This document shows, piece after piece, positions 6,685 to 17,700 of a DNA stretch of 32,320 bases (its first letter is position 1; every line of letters starts with the position of its first letter). The DNA comes from an uncultured Clostridia bacterium (GTDB lineage: Bacteria; Bacillota; Clostridia; UMGS1810). The notes under the pieces are model-generated. The model had not been told where the DNA came from. It saw nothing but the letters and a program-made list of their open reading frames with translations, and ran no database searches. The stretch is from contig CAKSIN010000025.1 in NCBI GenBank assembly GCA_934463115.1, positions 1-32,320 on the forward strand. Direction: 5' to 3'. A program made the position numbers and the translations under genes.

Positions 6685-9330
6685 CTACTCCTTTCTGTAC
6701 ACAATCAATACTCTCGCCTGACCGGCACGCTTTTGCGTGAACACCTTTGTACACTTTTCCGAATAGTGCACATAATCCATTATATCCGAGACAGTTCCCT
6801 GTCTTACGGTTGCTTCTCTTCCACTGTCATCATACACCACAATTTTGTATGCCGACACTATATGGTTTTCCACATTCGGAGTCGTATCACCGAGTGAAGA
6901 TAAATCAGCGTCCGTAAGCTGCAAAACACCGCCTTTTACCCTGTATGCGTATCCTGCCATAAATCGCTGTGTTTCGCCGATTTGGTCATTGAGCGCATAT
7001 TTTATGCCCTCATATGTTCCCTCTTTGGTGTCGGGATTATAGTCATACACCCTGACTGCGTTCTCTATTTCACCCTTATAGTTCCTGCCGTATGTTATAA
7101 TATCGCCTGTTCCTATACCGTTTGCGGCAAGGTATCCGATTTCCTTTGTAAACAATTCCTCTCTTTTCCCATATGTCCAGATTGACACTGTTTCCTTTAC
7201 ATTTCCCTCTTCATCGGTCGAGGTCGAAATACCCTCAATCAATCCGACATCGTTTTGCAAAATATTCATAAAGCCGTCTTTATAATCCCAATAGTATACC
7301 AGCACTTCGGCATACACCGAATCGGGTGAGGTCATATACGCCTCTGTATCGGCATACGATGTACTTCCCACAAATTGCTTAAAGTAATTTATATCCTTAA
7401 GGCCGTACATTTTCTGATTATCTCTGTTTGCCAAAGTCGGCACTATAAACAGTTTTGTTTTTGAATTTATCGGTATGTCGCTTCCGAGTATGCTGTTATC
7501 CCAAAATCTTCTTTCGCCTGATGCTTTTCCGCACGACATAAACAGTGCATCGCGTTTTGTCTCCTTTTCGGGATCTGTGTACACTGTGTCGATAAAATTT
7601 ATTTTACCTTCCGAATTAAGGCCGTAACGTATCAGTTGTCCTCCGTCTGCCGAAAGAGCCGAAATTTTATCCGACGTTCCGCTCACTCGGGTACCGTCCA
7701 GTTTGACATTTGAGGCAGCGTCTATGCTCTTCGCTTCCGCTCCGTCCTCTGTAAAAATCAAAAGTGACATTGTATCAGCCATTGACGATTTTAAAGCGGT
7801 TTTTATGACGTATCCGAAAACATATTTACCCGAATCGACATTTACATATGCCGCAATGTCTCCGAAACTGTCCTTGAGGAAATCTCCGTTTGTTCCCAAA
7901 TTAAGTCTGCTGTCGTTTGAGTCCGGGTATGACGGCGAAAGAGTGAGCTTTTCACCGTCAACGGTTATAACGGTCATTCCGCCGGTTTCCTTGATTCCAT
8001 CTATACTTCCGTAAACATAATCACGCGTTACGGTTATATCAATATTGCTGCCGTCGGCATTTTCAAGATACGTAAGAACATCCCACTCAAACAAATCACC
8101 CAGCTCAAATGTTCCGCCGTATGGATCCTTTATGCTTACTGTTCTTCCGTTTCCGCTTGACAAATCAAGCATTCCGGCGTCGTATTTGCCGCCTATGTAA
8201 TTATTTTGCAGGTCGACAGTGTCAACAACCATATTTTTATACGCTCTTACGGAAACCACATCATATTTACCGTCGGAATTTGAATCGTAAAGTATTACAC
8301 TTCCCATTTCAGGTTTCATTTTGCTTTCGTTATACGCCGCAAAAGAACCGTTGTATACTATAATTGCTCCGGTTGAAAGTGTAGCCTTTTTTTCCTTGTT
8401 CTTGTTGTTACTGTCAGTATATTTGTATACATTATCTTTGAAAGAATCTATATCGCGCGCGGAAATTTCAAGCAGATTATCATTTCTTTTTTCAACAAAT
8501 GCAATGGTTTTCTCATTTGTGCGGCTGTTGTGCTCATAATATATTTTTATTTTGAAACCCAGATAGCTTTCAATATCCGATTTTCCGATATTATAAACCG
8601 TATCGTCTATTCTGACACAATTATCCTTTGTGACATCTCCGCCGTCAATCGAAGTTTTGCTGTCGGCATTCACAGTTCCCTCTGTTTCATAGATATCAAA
8701 ATTATCAGTCAGCAGTGTTGAGTCAGAATCTATATAACTGCCGTTATCGCCGTAATCGCTTTTCATAAGCGGTGCAAACAGCGAATTGTACAAAACTGTT
8801 ATTGCTTCGGCATACGTAAGTTTTTCATTATCGGCAATTTCGATTCCGGACAGCAGTTTGGTAACCGTTGCCGCCTTTATATATCCGGCAGGATAACCTC
8901 CCTTGCTCAACGCATACTCTTCGTATCCCAAACCTCTCACAATTGCGGTAAGCGCTTCATTAAGGGTAATTGCCCTGTCCGGATAAAAATTATCCGATGC
9001 GCTGAATATTCCGACCTCACGCAAAATATTGATTGCCTCATACGCTGCATTCTCTGTTGGCACATCTGCATATGCAGAGTTTTTTGCGAATGAATAATTG
9101 CTCATATTGAGCGTTTTTAAAAGCAGTATTGCAAAATCAGCTCTTGTAATGGACTCACTGTCAAAAATATTATCGTGTACACCATTTATATTCAGGGCAT
9201 TTACAAATTCAACAACATCCTTGTCCGCATTTTTGTTGTTTTCCTCCGCATATGCACCGTATGGCACAACAAGAACAGATACAGCTATGACTGCCGCCAT
9301 TAAAAAACTTGCTGTTTTCTTAAATAACAT
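6685..9330 (-). CDS. Exported protein with N-terminal SLH domains, 881 aa
   Basis: A signal peptide (1-28, ending GAYAEE) is followed by about 170 residues of SLH-like repeats: one around VNALNINGVHDNIFDSESITRADFAILLL, a second with AINILREVGIFSASDNFYPDRAITLNEALTAIVRGLGY, and a third with AATVTKLLSGIEIADNEKLTYAEAITVLY. SLH domains bind secondary cell-wall polymers, so the protein is expected on the cell surface. The remaining 680 residues are beta-rich and repetitive in style (VYGSIDGIKETGGMTVITVDG and similar short strands) and match no family I can name; they could be a scaffold or substrate-binding stalk. AGGAGG lies eight bases before the ATG. It sits 19 bases downstream of the other SLH gene and abuts the glycosidase gene. 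Confidence 0.75.
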   Translation of the reverse strand: MLFKKTASFLMAAVIAVSVLVVPYGAYAEENNKNADKDVVEFVNALNINGVHDNIFDSESITRADFAILLLKTLNMSNYSFAKNSAYADVPTENAAYEAINILREVGIFSASDNFYPDRAITLNEALTAIVRGLGYEEYALSKGGYPAGYIKAATVTKLLSGIEIADNEKLTYAEAITVLYNSLFAPLMKSDYGDNGSYIDSDSTLLTDNFDIYETEGTVNADSKTSIDGGDVTKDNCVRIDDTVYNIGKSDIESYLGFKIKIYYEHNSRTNEKTIAFVEKRNDNLLEISARDIDSFKDNVYKYTDSNNKNKEKKATLSTGAIIVYNGSFAAYNESKMKPEMGSVILYDSNSDGKYDVVSVRAYKNMVVDTVDLQNNYIGGKYDAGMLDLSSGNGRTVSIKDPYGGTFELGDLFEWDVLTYLENADGSNIDITVTRDYVYGSIDGIKETGGMTVITVDGEKLTLSPSYPDSNDSRLNLGTNGDFLKDSFGDIAAYVNVDSGKYVFGYVIKTALKSSMADTMSLLIFTEDGAEAKSIDAASNVKLDGTRVSGTSDKISALSADGGQLIRYGLNSEGKINFIDTVYTDPEKETKRDALFMSCGKASGERRFWDNSILGSDIPINSKTKLFIVPTLANRDNQKMYGLKDINYFKQFVGSTSYADTEAYMTSPDSVYAEVLVYYWDYKDGFMNILQNDVGLIEGISTSTDEEGNVKETVSIWTYGKREELFTKEIGYLAANGIGTGDIITYGRNYKGEIENAVRVYDYNPDTKEGTYEGIKYALNDQIGETQRFMAGYAYRVKGGVLQLTDADLSSLGDTTPNVENHIVSAYKIVVYDDSGREATVRQGTVSDIMDYVHYSEKCTKVFTQKRAGQARVLIVYRKE

Positions 9331-9349
9331 ATCATTATCCTCCTTGCAT

Positions 9350-11032
9350 TTATGCCATGTTCAGTGTGTTGTATATCATAACGGCAGCTTGTGCGCGGCT
9401 GCATTCGCCTTTCGGTGCAAAGCTTCCGTCACCCATACCGTTTATTATACCTGCCGTTTGCAGCGTATCTACGCTTTCGCGTGCATAACCGGCAATTTCG
9501 GAACTGTCTGTAAAATCAACTTTCGGATTTTTACTCGGCACATTAAGCTGTTTATATGCAATAACTCTGCTTATAATTACGGCAAATTCCTCACGGCTTA
9601 TGTTTTTGTCTCCGCCAAATGTGTTATTTTCATATCCGTTTATGATTCCTGCATTTACGGCAGCGGCAACAGCCGTATAACTCCAGTCGTCCGATGTCAA
9701 ATCCGAAAATTCGGCATTTGCATTTCCGGGATTGATATCAAATGCACGCACAAGCATTGCAACGGCTTCCTTGCGCGTGATACTGTCGTGCGGTGCAAAC
9801 AGATTGTTTGATTTACCGTTTATTATTTTTTTTGCGGCAAGTGTTTCTATTGCGTTTTTTGCCCATTCTGAACTGCCGATATCCGAAAATGAGCTTGTGA
9901 TATTACCCGATGTGTTCGGAAGATTCACCGTTGAATTGTTATCTCTCGAAGTTTTTGACGGAGTCTTTGCCGTACCGCTGTTTCCCGAATCCGAGCCGGT
10001 ATTTCCGGACGCGGATTTAACCGCAGCTGCGTACGCTTCTTTGAATTTTTCCATAGAATCAAATTTTTTACCCACCATAGCTTCCGAGATAACTTTTTTG
10101 TTCTTGCTGTATTTCGTAAGGTCAAGATTTATATACTTATTGTATTTTGAAATAAAGTCATCGAACTGCGACCAGTTGTTTAAACCGGCATTTTCGGCAA
10201 GCAATGTCATGTCTGTAAAAAACGATTTCACACCATCAATACTGTCGAATACGCCGTTTACAATCAATTCATCTATACTGTCCTTATACGCAGCCGACAA
10301 ATAAAGCGTATACACATCCTCGGTATTCAGCTTCAGAATATTGTCGCATTCATCTATAAGCGGTCTGACATCGGACTTTTCTTTCAGATTATTAAATGCC
10401 TGCACGGCTGCAACTTCTCCGTATGCATTCAAAAACTCTCCCGACGCCTGCGCTCCCTCATACGGAGCGGAGTGACTTGCCAGAATATTTAAAAGCCTGC
10501 TGTCAATATCTTCGTAGGTTATTCCGTAAAACGCGGTATTTATTCCGAGCATATCTCTGTTGAGTTCTTCATCGAGCAATCGCTTTATATCCGCAGTCGA
10601 TTCTGCGGGATTTGTGCTGTAGAGTTTTCTCGCTGTTTCGATTTGTCCGAGCAATGTTTTAACATCGTCCGGATTGTAATATTTAAACGGTTCGGACACT
10701 AAAATCATTCCGCCCGTGCCGCCGACAACGGCTTTGTATCTGCCTGTTCCCGACTTAAATTTTATATCAAATCTGTAGTTACCGTTTTCATCGGTACTCT
10801 CTGTATATATGCCGTCCAACGCCGACACGCCGATACTGTCGAGGGAGTTTACGTCGGTATCTGCATCTGTAATAATGCAAATAATATCATTATCGGCAAA
10901 ATTTTTACCGATTTCACCCGTCACGGAAATAGTCCGCGTATCCCTGTCAATCATAACCGGATTAATATTCCCGGCGTATACGGTTGCCGAGAACAGTGTG
11001 AATACCGATAACATTATCCAAAACTTTTTCAT
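9350..11032 (-). CDS. Exported protein with three C-terminal SLH domains, 560 aa
   Basis: A signal peptide (1-20) is followed by a beta-sandwich-like segment (22-120), a helical region (125-335), a Ser/Thr/Gly/Asn linker (336-383) and three clear SLH repeats (about 385-560): FSDIGSSEWAKNAIETLAAK, FSDLTSDDWSYTAVAAAV with GIINGYENNTFGGDKNISREEF, and FTDSSEIAGYARESVDTLQTAG with GMGDGSFAPKGECSRAQAAVM. Three SLH repeats form the standard wall-binding trimer, so this is a surface-anchored protein. The N-terminal part has no recognised catalytic motif; a binding or scaffolding role is inferred from its neighbours. GGAGG lies five bases before the ATG. In the same strand run as the CBM proteins upstream, after a hairpin at 11070-11094. 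Confidence 0.85.
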   Translation of the reverse strand: MKKFWIMLSVFTLFSATVYAGNINPVMIDRDTRTISVTGEIGKNFADNDIICIITDADTDVNSLDSIGVSALDGIYTESTDENGNYRFDIKFKSGTGRYKAVVGGTGGMILVSEPFKYYNPDDVKTLLGQIETARKLYSTNPAESTADIKRLLDEELNRDMLGINTAFYGITYEDIDSRLLNILASHSAPYEGAQASGEFLNAYGEVAAVQAFNNLKEKSDVRPLIDECDNILKLNTEDVYTLYLSAAYKDSIDELIVNGVFDSIDGVKSFFTDMTLLAENAGLNNWSQFDDFISKYNKYINLDLTKYSKNKKVISEAMVGKKFDSMEKFKEAYAAAVKSASGNTGSDSGNSGTAKTPSKTSRDNNSTVNLPNTSGNITSSFSDIGSSEWAKNAIETLAAKKIINGKSNNLFAPHDSITRKEAVAMLVRAFDINPGNANAEFSDLTSDDWSYTAVAAAVNAGIINGYENNTFGGDKNISREEFAVIISRVIAYKQLNVPSKNPKVDFTDSSEIAGYARESVDTLQTAGIINGMGDGSFAPKGECSRAQAAVMIYNTLNMA

Positions 11033-11069
11033 AATTCCTCCATAATGTTAACTGTCTTTTAGGAATACA

Positions 11070-11094
11070 GAGCTGCTGCAAAACACAGCAGCTC
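11070..11094 (-). terminator. Intra-operon hairpin
   Basis: GAGCTGCTG and CAGCAGCTC form a perfect 9-bp stem with a 7-base loop between the 615-residue CBM protein gene and the SLH gene. The minus-strand downstream side (TGTATTCCT) is only weakly T-rich, so it is more likely a partial terminator or an mRNA-processing/stability hairpin that sets the ratio of upstream to downstream proteins. Confidence 0.5.
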
Positions 11095-11138
11095 CGCGAT
11101 TATCTGATTTAATTTTTATTCAGAGGGACTGAATATAC

Positions 11139-12986
11139 TTATTCGGAAACGGATGTGCTGTCAACCTTTATGATTGATATATCATCAAACCAAATTTTTC
11201 CCGCATTTCCGCTTAAAAATCCACCCGTAGGAGTACCGCACCATATGTCTATATATGCATTTGATGAATTCAACCCCGAAATATCGGTTCCGTCGGGAAT
11301 GGTTATATCATATGTTATTTCATGCCAATTTGTGTCGTTAGAACCACTTTCAGATTTGTTCACTACACCATTAAGAATGTTGCAATCCATAAATGTCCAG
11401 CCGCCGTTTCCTTTAACCCATGCGCTGAGACGATATGTTCCCGTGCCGTTTTCTCTTATAATATCCGGTATCGGCATTCTTGCGTGGTCTGTAGCGTTGT
11501 TTCTGCCGTAAACACACGCCGAAGCAGTTCCCGAGTGTTTCTCACTTGTGTCTGCATATACCTTAAACGCGCTGTTACCACCGTTTGAACAAGACCATTT
11601 CTTTCCGCAGTATCCCAGGGTTTCACCGTATTCAAAGTCACCGTTCGTATACAGATTGTTTCCGCGTTTTACGAGGTACATATCATCCAACCACATTGAA
11701 CCCCTTGTACCGTCTGCAAGAGAATTCCCGCCTGCCCAGAAATTAATCTTCACATTATTAAGATTGTCTATATCATTCTGTGTAAATGTCATTGCCGCAA
11801 TATCATAAACCCAATCCGAAGCATTAGCAGCAGTTGTTGATTTTGTTACTGTTTCCTGATTTTTTACACTCTTTGAAATTTCAAATCTCGGTGCTCCGCC
11901 GTTTCCTGTTTTTATCCAACCGCCGAGTTCATATGTTCCGGGGCCCGTTACCTTAATTACATCCTGAACCCATTGCATTACACCGCTGTTTATATTTTTT
12001 CTGCCGTCTATCCTCATAGACGCTGTTCCGGAATGTACGGTTTCGGTGTCGAGCACCCTTGTGAGTGAGTCACCGCCTACGGCATTTGTCGGCCAGCCTT
12101 CGGTATTACCGTTTTCAAAATCGCTATTTACAATAAGATTCTCATCGAGCGATACACAGTCAATAGATAAATTGCTTGATGATAAGTTTGTAAACTTAAT
12201 CTCCACGCCGTCACTGTCTGCAACAAACGGCACAAGTTTTCTTGAATATCCGTATGTCAGCGTTAATGTTTCTTTTTTTAAGGTTGCGCCGTTTGAAATC
12301 AGCTCTACCTGCATTGAAGAATCAGTCTGACCGTTTACATAGAAAGACAGGAGATATGCATGACCGGATTTTACGCTGACTGTCTGAGACGCGCTGCCTT
12401 TATTGGTAGTGGTGCCTCTTGATTTGAGCGAACCGAAACCGTATTTTGAAGCGTCGTTTCCGATTGTATCACGTATATCAATACTCCAGTTCTCTCCGAG
12501 CGTCCAAGCTGTATTGACCGCCGAGGACGCAAGTTCAAACATTTCCGTATACGGTTTTAAATCGCTGATATCCGACCATATAAAAGTCTTAAGCTTGTAT
12601 TCGGACGTTACATCGTTACCCAAAGTGATTGTACTTACCAGATTATCACTTCCGTCCAGTGCTGTAACCGTTTTTTCAATTATATTACCGGTCACGTATG
12701 TATCATTTGCGTCAAACAGTCCTGTTATCATGTTGAGGCTTTTTGATGTTTTGGTGTTTCTTACAGCCGGTACCGTAACCGTAACTGTTTTTCCTGCCTG
12801 ACCGGCGAGTGTGCTTATCTGAGTGCCGTCTACTGTGTAGACAGGCTTTGAGACGGTAACACCGTCTGCATAAGTCTGGATTTCAAATCCCGGATCCTTG
12901 ACAAGATTGTGTGCAAAAACCGCATTTTGCATAAGCATGACAGTCATAGCGGCTGCACAAGCGCATTTAATTGTTTTCTTCATCAT
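11139..12986 (-). CDS. Secreted protein of stacked carbohydrate-binding-like domains, 615 aa
   Basis: After a signal peptide (1-26) comes NLVKDPGFEIQTYADG and an Ig-like segment (to about 160), a first jelly-roll domain (165-280), then two clear CBM4/9-like galactose-binding folds: one opening LIVNSDFENGNTEGW (about 282-435) and one opening LYTNGDFEYGET (about 438-610). Each ends with the family's WLDDMYL or WFDDISI strand. There is no catalytic domain, SLH, dockerin or sortase motif, so it is a soluble or loosely held polysaccharide-binding protein. The last domain shares the motif IWCGTPTGGF with the end of the neighbouring 581-residue protein, marking them as paralogous. AGGAGG precedes the ATG pair at 12986/12983. 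Confidence 0.75.
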   Translation of the reverse strand: MMKKTIKCACAAAMTVMLMQNAVFAHNLVKDPGFEIQTYADGVTVSKPVYTVDGTQISTLAGQAGKTVTVTVPAVRNTKTSKSLNMITGLFDANDTYVTGNIIEKTVTALDGSDNLVSTITLGNDVTSEYKLKTFIWSDISDLKPYTEMFELASSAVNTAWTLGENWSIDIRDTIGNDASKYGFGSLKSRGTTTNKGSASQTVSVKSGHAYLLSFYVNGQTDSSMQVELISNGATLKKETLTLTYGYSRKLVPFVADSDGVEIKFTNLSSSNLSIDCVSLDENLIVNSDFENGNTEGWPTNAVGGDSLTRVLDTETVHSGTASMRIDGRKNINSGVMQWVQDVIKVTGPGTYELGGWIKTGNGGAPRFEISKSVKNQETVTKSTTAANASDWVYDIAAMTFTQNDIDNLNNVKINFWAGGNSLADGTRGSMWLDDMYLVKRGNNLYTNGDFEYGETLGYCGKKWSCSNGGNSAFKVYADTSEKHSGTASACVYGRNNATDHARMPIPDIIRENGTGTYRLSAWVKGNGGWTFMDCNILNGVVNKSESGSNDTNWHEITYDITIPDGTDISGLNSSNAYIDIWCGTPTGGFLSGNAGKIWFDDISIIKVDSTSVSE

Positions 12987-13026
12987 TTCATATTCCTCCT
13001 TTAATTTTTGCCCCTCTGATTATTTA

Positions 13027-14739
13027 TCATTTAACCTTTAAAAGACTTACATCGTCAACCCAGATATCACTTCCGGTAAATCCTCCTGTCGGAGTACCGC
13101 ACCATATGCGTATCTGGAATGTGTTTATTCCCGCGTCAATATAATTTTGAGGTACATCTATATCAACACCGGCCGTCTGCCACTCCGTGCTTCGCACACC
13201 GTAGCTTGTTTTTTCTACAACGGGCAGACCGTCTGCAGAGTATCTGTACGTGAGAATGGCTATTCCGTTATCGCCCTTGATACCGGCGCTGAAATGGTAA
13301 ACTCCCGCGCCTGCCTCATTTACTTTGCTTGCAAGTTCCTGGTATATAAAATCCGAAACCTGCGCTCTGCCCTGCACACGCAATCCCCAATCGCCCGAAA
13401 GCTTTTCCGAATCATCGGGAATAAGACTCACGGAACCCGATGATGACTTCCAGCCGTCTTTTGTTCCCGTTTCAATGTCGCCGTTCTCAACTATTTCGGG
13501 ATATATGAGGTTGCTAAGTTCTATATCATCTATATATGATGTCCTGCCAAAGGTGCTTTCCAATGTTACCGAAATATTTATTTTGCCGCATTCGCCTGTT
13601 TTGATTATAAAATATTTTCCTGCCCATCCCGATGATTTTTCGATTGTACTGTCGGCAAGAACATTTGCAAGCTCATCTGTTACCCTGAATTTAAAGTTTT
13701 CCGCGGCTTTTGAATTAAACATCAGAATATATGTTGAATACGGCATAACTTCTGCCGACGCAGATGCCGTTGCTCCGCTGCTTCTCGAAATCATTTTCAG
13801 TGAATTACTTCCCGAATGTACATCTTCCGATGATACTTCAAAGCAGTTTCCGTCAAGAATCCAACCTTCTGTTCCGTTTTCAAATCCGCTGTTTTCAACA
13901 AACTGATTACTTATAATCACATCGTCAACATACGATATCCCCGAGTTGCCCGTGTTTATAAAACATATTTTTGCATTTTCATCATCAGCTGTTTTAAACA
14001 GAACAGACTTCTTTGTCCAGTCAGAATTTGCGCCGAAACGTTCAACAGTGCTTAAATCAACACCGTTTGTATCTTTTACCGCATACGAAAATTCCGAACT
14101 GCCTTTTGCATAGAAATTAAGTTTGTATGTTTTCTCCGTGCCGAGACCGGCAAACTGATACGCTTCTGCCTCACTGCCGTTGCCTGTTATTTTAAGCGAG
14201 CTGCGGCCGCTGTTTTTTTCTGCCGCTGTGAGTGAAAATCCATCGGATAGCTTCCACGCAAAACGATTGAGTCCGGTATTCGGAAACTTTATCGGTTCAC
14301 TGTAAAGGCACAGCCCCGAAATGCTGTCTAAAATCATTGTCTTTGCACTGCCGCATTTTTCCGATTCTGCCGGGAATGTGAAAGTATAATTCAGCACTTC
14401 CTCACCGCCCCGCGGTATCGAAGCAAGCGCCGATGCAAAGGCGCTGCTCATTGTGCCGTCATTGTCGTACACGCAGGTAATCGCTCTTGCATTTATCTGT
14501 GTGTCTGACGTATTTTTAACGGCAATTCCGACATTAACCGTTTCGCCCGGAACAACCGATACAAGTTCCTGCTCTGTTCCGTCTTTTTCATAGGTATACT
14601 GCGGCGGACTTATTTGTATACTCTGATTGTTGGTTCTGATTTCAAAACCTCCGTCCGTTATTATGCTCTGTGCCGACGCAGATGCAGTCATGCAGATTAC
14701 CGAGCATACCACGAGCGCTGTTCTTAGTAATTTCTTCAT
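13027..14739 (-). CDS. Secreted protein of stacked carbohydrate-binding-like domains, 570 aa
   Basis: Start at the ATG at 14739, which begins MKKLLRTALVV, follows AAGGGGGG at good spacing and gives a proper signal peptide (1-24); an in-frame ATG at 14772 lies inside the preceding gene. The mature protein opens with SIITDGGFEIRTNNQS, then an Ig-like segment (to about 150), and three jelly-roll modules, the later two opening FVENSGFENGTEGW and IVENGDIETGTKDGW and closing with YIDDIEL and WVDDVSL. These are CBM4/9-like galactose-binding folds. No enzyme motif. The C-terminal module shares RIWCGTPTGGF with the 615-residue protein. Sixteen bases separate it from the upstream glycosidase gene. Confidence 0.75.
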   Translation of the reverse strand: MKKLLRTALVVCSVICMTASASAQSIITDGGFEIRTNNQSIQISPPQYTYEKDGTEQELVSVVPGETVNVGIAVKNTSDTQINARAITCVYDNDGTMSSAFASALASIPRGGEEVLNYTFTFPAESEKCGSAKTMILDSISGLCLYSEPIKFPNTGLNRFAWKLSDGFSLTAAEKNSGRSSLKITGNGSEAEAYQFAGLGTEKTYKLNFYAKGSSEFSYAVKDTNGVDLSTVERFGANSDWTKKSVLFKTADDENAKICFINTGNSGISYVDDVIISNQFVENSGFENGTEGWILDGNCFEVSSEDVHSGSNSLKMISRSSGATASASAEVMPYSTYILMFNSKAAENFKFRVTDELANVLADSTIEKSSGWAGKYFIIKTGECGKINISVTLESTFGRTSYIDDIELSNLIYPEIVENGDIETGTKDGWKSSSGSVSLIPDDSEKLSGDWGLRVQGRAQVSDFIYQELASKVNEAGAGVYHFSAGIKGDNGIAILTYRYSADGLPVVEKTSYGVRSTEWQTAGVDIDVPQNYIDAGINTFQIRIWCGTPTGGFTGSDIWVDDVSLLKVK

Positions 14740-14755
14740 TTTTACCCCCCTTGAC

Positions 14756-17700
14756 CTATTGTACCAAATCAACTCTTACATCATCAAAAAGCACTTCGCC
14801 TATGCTGTTGTCCAGTCCGAGAATTAACCATATATCTCCGCCGGGAATTTCGCTTACTTTTTGTGTAAAGCTGACTGTTGTGTATTTGTATCCGTATAGT
14901 TCCGTAACCTTTTCTTCGGTAATAACTCCATCAAACGGATTGTACAGTCTTACATACGGTTCGGCGTTTGCGCCGCGCAGTTTCTTAACCTTTGCAGTAA
15001 CGCGGTATGTTCCGGGAGAAGTTATCTTAACGCCGCCTGTCACATAAACTCTTGCCGTTCCGGTTGTTGCCTTTATAAGCAATGCATTTGAATTTGTAAT
15101 AGCATCAAAATACACTGATTGGCTGGCGCCCGAATCTCCGGTGTTCTGTTTTGTCCAGTTTTTTATACCGTCCTCGAAATCACCGTTTGAAACAAGGTTG
15201 TTTGCCGCGGAGCCGGCTGTTTCCAGTGCAAAATCATCCACAAGCACCGAGCCGCCGTCAACCTCAACAATAAGTTTCTGAGAGCAGCCCTCGACCGGAT
15301 TCATTTTAAACGAAACTGTTTTTTCTTTGTAATCGGTAGTTATATTTTTTATTTTCTGAACAGATGTATCCTGAGTACCGCTGTCGTAAATACTGATACT
15401 TACACTCGGATTTCCGGATTTCTTTTTAATATTCGCCTTTACCTTGTACTCACCCGGCTCCGAAATGTGCAATTCCTGTTCAGCCGTAAGCTTGCCGCCT
15501 TCGGCTGTCATGAGCAGCGCATATTTGCCGCTGTTTGCCTCATCGTTGATTTCAATTTTCCCGTTGTTTTGCGTATTTTCGTTATTGTACTCCCAGCCTG
15601 TCGGTGTGAGTGACGCAACACCTGCAGCCAAGTCGCCGAGGTTATCTTCGAATCCGCCATTTGTCAGACTGTTTTTGTTTGCGGCAACATATCCGGTTAT
15701 ATTCAGCGGTTCATCGGAAATAAGATAAATTATCTGGTCGTTATAGCAGCTGTAGCCATCACCCTCAGCCGCAACTTCAATTCTTTTTCCGAAAGCATTA
15801 TACGCTTCGGATACCGGTGTGGTAAACTGAACTTTTCCTTTTACCGCAGACGAACCTATGATGCTCACGTATTTGCCGTCTGTGCGTTTAAAGTAATGTT
15901 TTATCGAGCAGTTGCTTTCATTGGTAAATCCGCTGTAGTGCCCGGCACCGTCATTGTTGCATTTTCTGTAAAAGCTCTGAAAAATGGCCTCGTAGTGATA
16001 TGTTTTTACCGGAGACATTGTCCACGCGGTACAATATATTTCGTATACATCCTGCCCCATTTGTATATACTTTGAGCAGCCGAGATCCGTGTATGCAAGG
16101 AACTTATCCACCATGCTGTATGCCTGAAGATCAGGATTTGCAATATTGAACGGCATTTCCTCACTCATAATTATCGGCATATCCGGATTCAGATCCTTGA
16201 TTATTTTTATGACATCCTTGTATGTATCCGCAGCCTCATATCCGTGAATATTGAATGCGTCATAGTATCCGGGTGTTCCCGCAAGTTCCGCTATACGCTT
16301 TGTCATCTCCGGATCGTTTGTGCCGTGGTTCATGTATCCGGCAAGACCGGGAGATGTAACAATGCAATCCGGATCAGCCGATTTTGCTGCCGCATATGCA
16401 AGACGCATAATTTCAATCATATCTTCCGTTGTTCCGCCGAAAGCCGAATTTGTATACGGCGGATGGTAGTTAGGTTCGTTCCATATTTCCCAATATTTTA
16501 CTCTGCCCTTATAACGCGAGACAATCTGATATACAAAATTATACCAGCCGTCCATATCTTTCATTTTCCATGAACGCGGTCTGTCGGGCACATAGTTGTT
16601 CATAGCGGATATTTCCTCTTGGGTATGTTTTTCGGCAGCCCATTCCGGAATACCTCCGAGTATCGGCATTACATCGATTCCTGCCGCAAGCGCATGATCG
16701 ACATATTCGTCCAGATATTCGTAATTCGGTTTTCCTTTTTCCGCTTCAATGTCATTCCAATAGCAGAAATAACGCGTTATTGTGGCATTTCCCTTTTCAT
16801 AAATAGAAAAATCGTCATCTTCGGTTGCGTGAGTTCCGTATGAATATCTTCTCTCACCGTCGGGAATTGAATTATCCTCGCGGAAGATAGAAATATTGCT
16901 GTCCCATTTATTCGAAGTCGTGCCGTCCGTAATCTCGCAGGTAATATAGTAATAATCAACTTCTGTGATTTCCGGGCAATATATCTCGTATGCATGATGC
17001 TTTTCATCATTCGGAAGTGTAATATTCACGTCCTTCTGCATAACGGTTGCGCCATCGGTATTAACCGCCTTCAGTTTGACTGTGTAATCTTTGGGTGAAT
17101 CCGAATAATTTATGCCGGTTACCGGGTAAAGCACATTTTCATCCGGGAGGAATATCTGCTTATCCTTTCTGAATGCCGGAATGAGATTTGAATACTGCGC
17201 TTCTTTGTATTCTTTGGAGGTGTAGAATTTCTCTTTGCCCAATCTGCCGTTTTCGTTGTCGATTATCATGGTTGTGCTTTCGGTGGGCGAATATTTTTCC
17301 GCGGGGTTATGCGAAAGTTCACTCTCGTCAAGGCTCTTTGATGATATTCTTATCTGCTGTACCTTCCAGTCATAATAAGTTTCGTCAAAGAATATATCAT
17401 ACGGTTCAAGATAATCGGGGAACGTTGAACCGTAGTTACCTTCCATAACGAGTTCGCCGTTTTTGAACAATCCCATTTTCCCGTTCTCTTTCCATGTAAC
17501 AGCGAGATTAAACAGCTCGTCTTTTTCAAATGTGAAATTTGTTGCATTAAATGCAAATCTCTCTGTTGCGTTTGCGGTCGACCATCTTCCGGCAAGATCC
17601 GGCGGCTGCTGAATAAAGAACGACATAATCTGTCTGTTCTTCAGCGGTGTTCCCTGCGCAAAACGCATAAGAAACGCATACTTATATGAACTTGTAAAAC

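Noticed and set aside
9098..9811. Long plus-strand open frame opposite the SLH genes
   Set aside because: It lies antisense to two well-supported coding regions, has no ribosome binding site, and its translation is low-complexity in Phe, Cys and Ser, as expected for a shadow frame.
13325..13906. Plus-strand open frame opposite the 570-residue CBM protein
   Set aside because: Antisense to a gene with clear domain structure and signal peptide; no start context and no recognisable motif.
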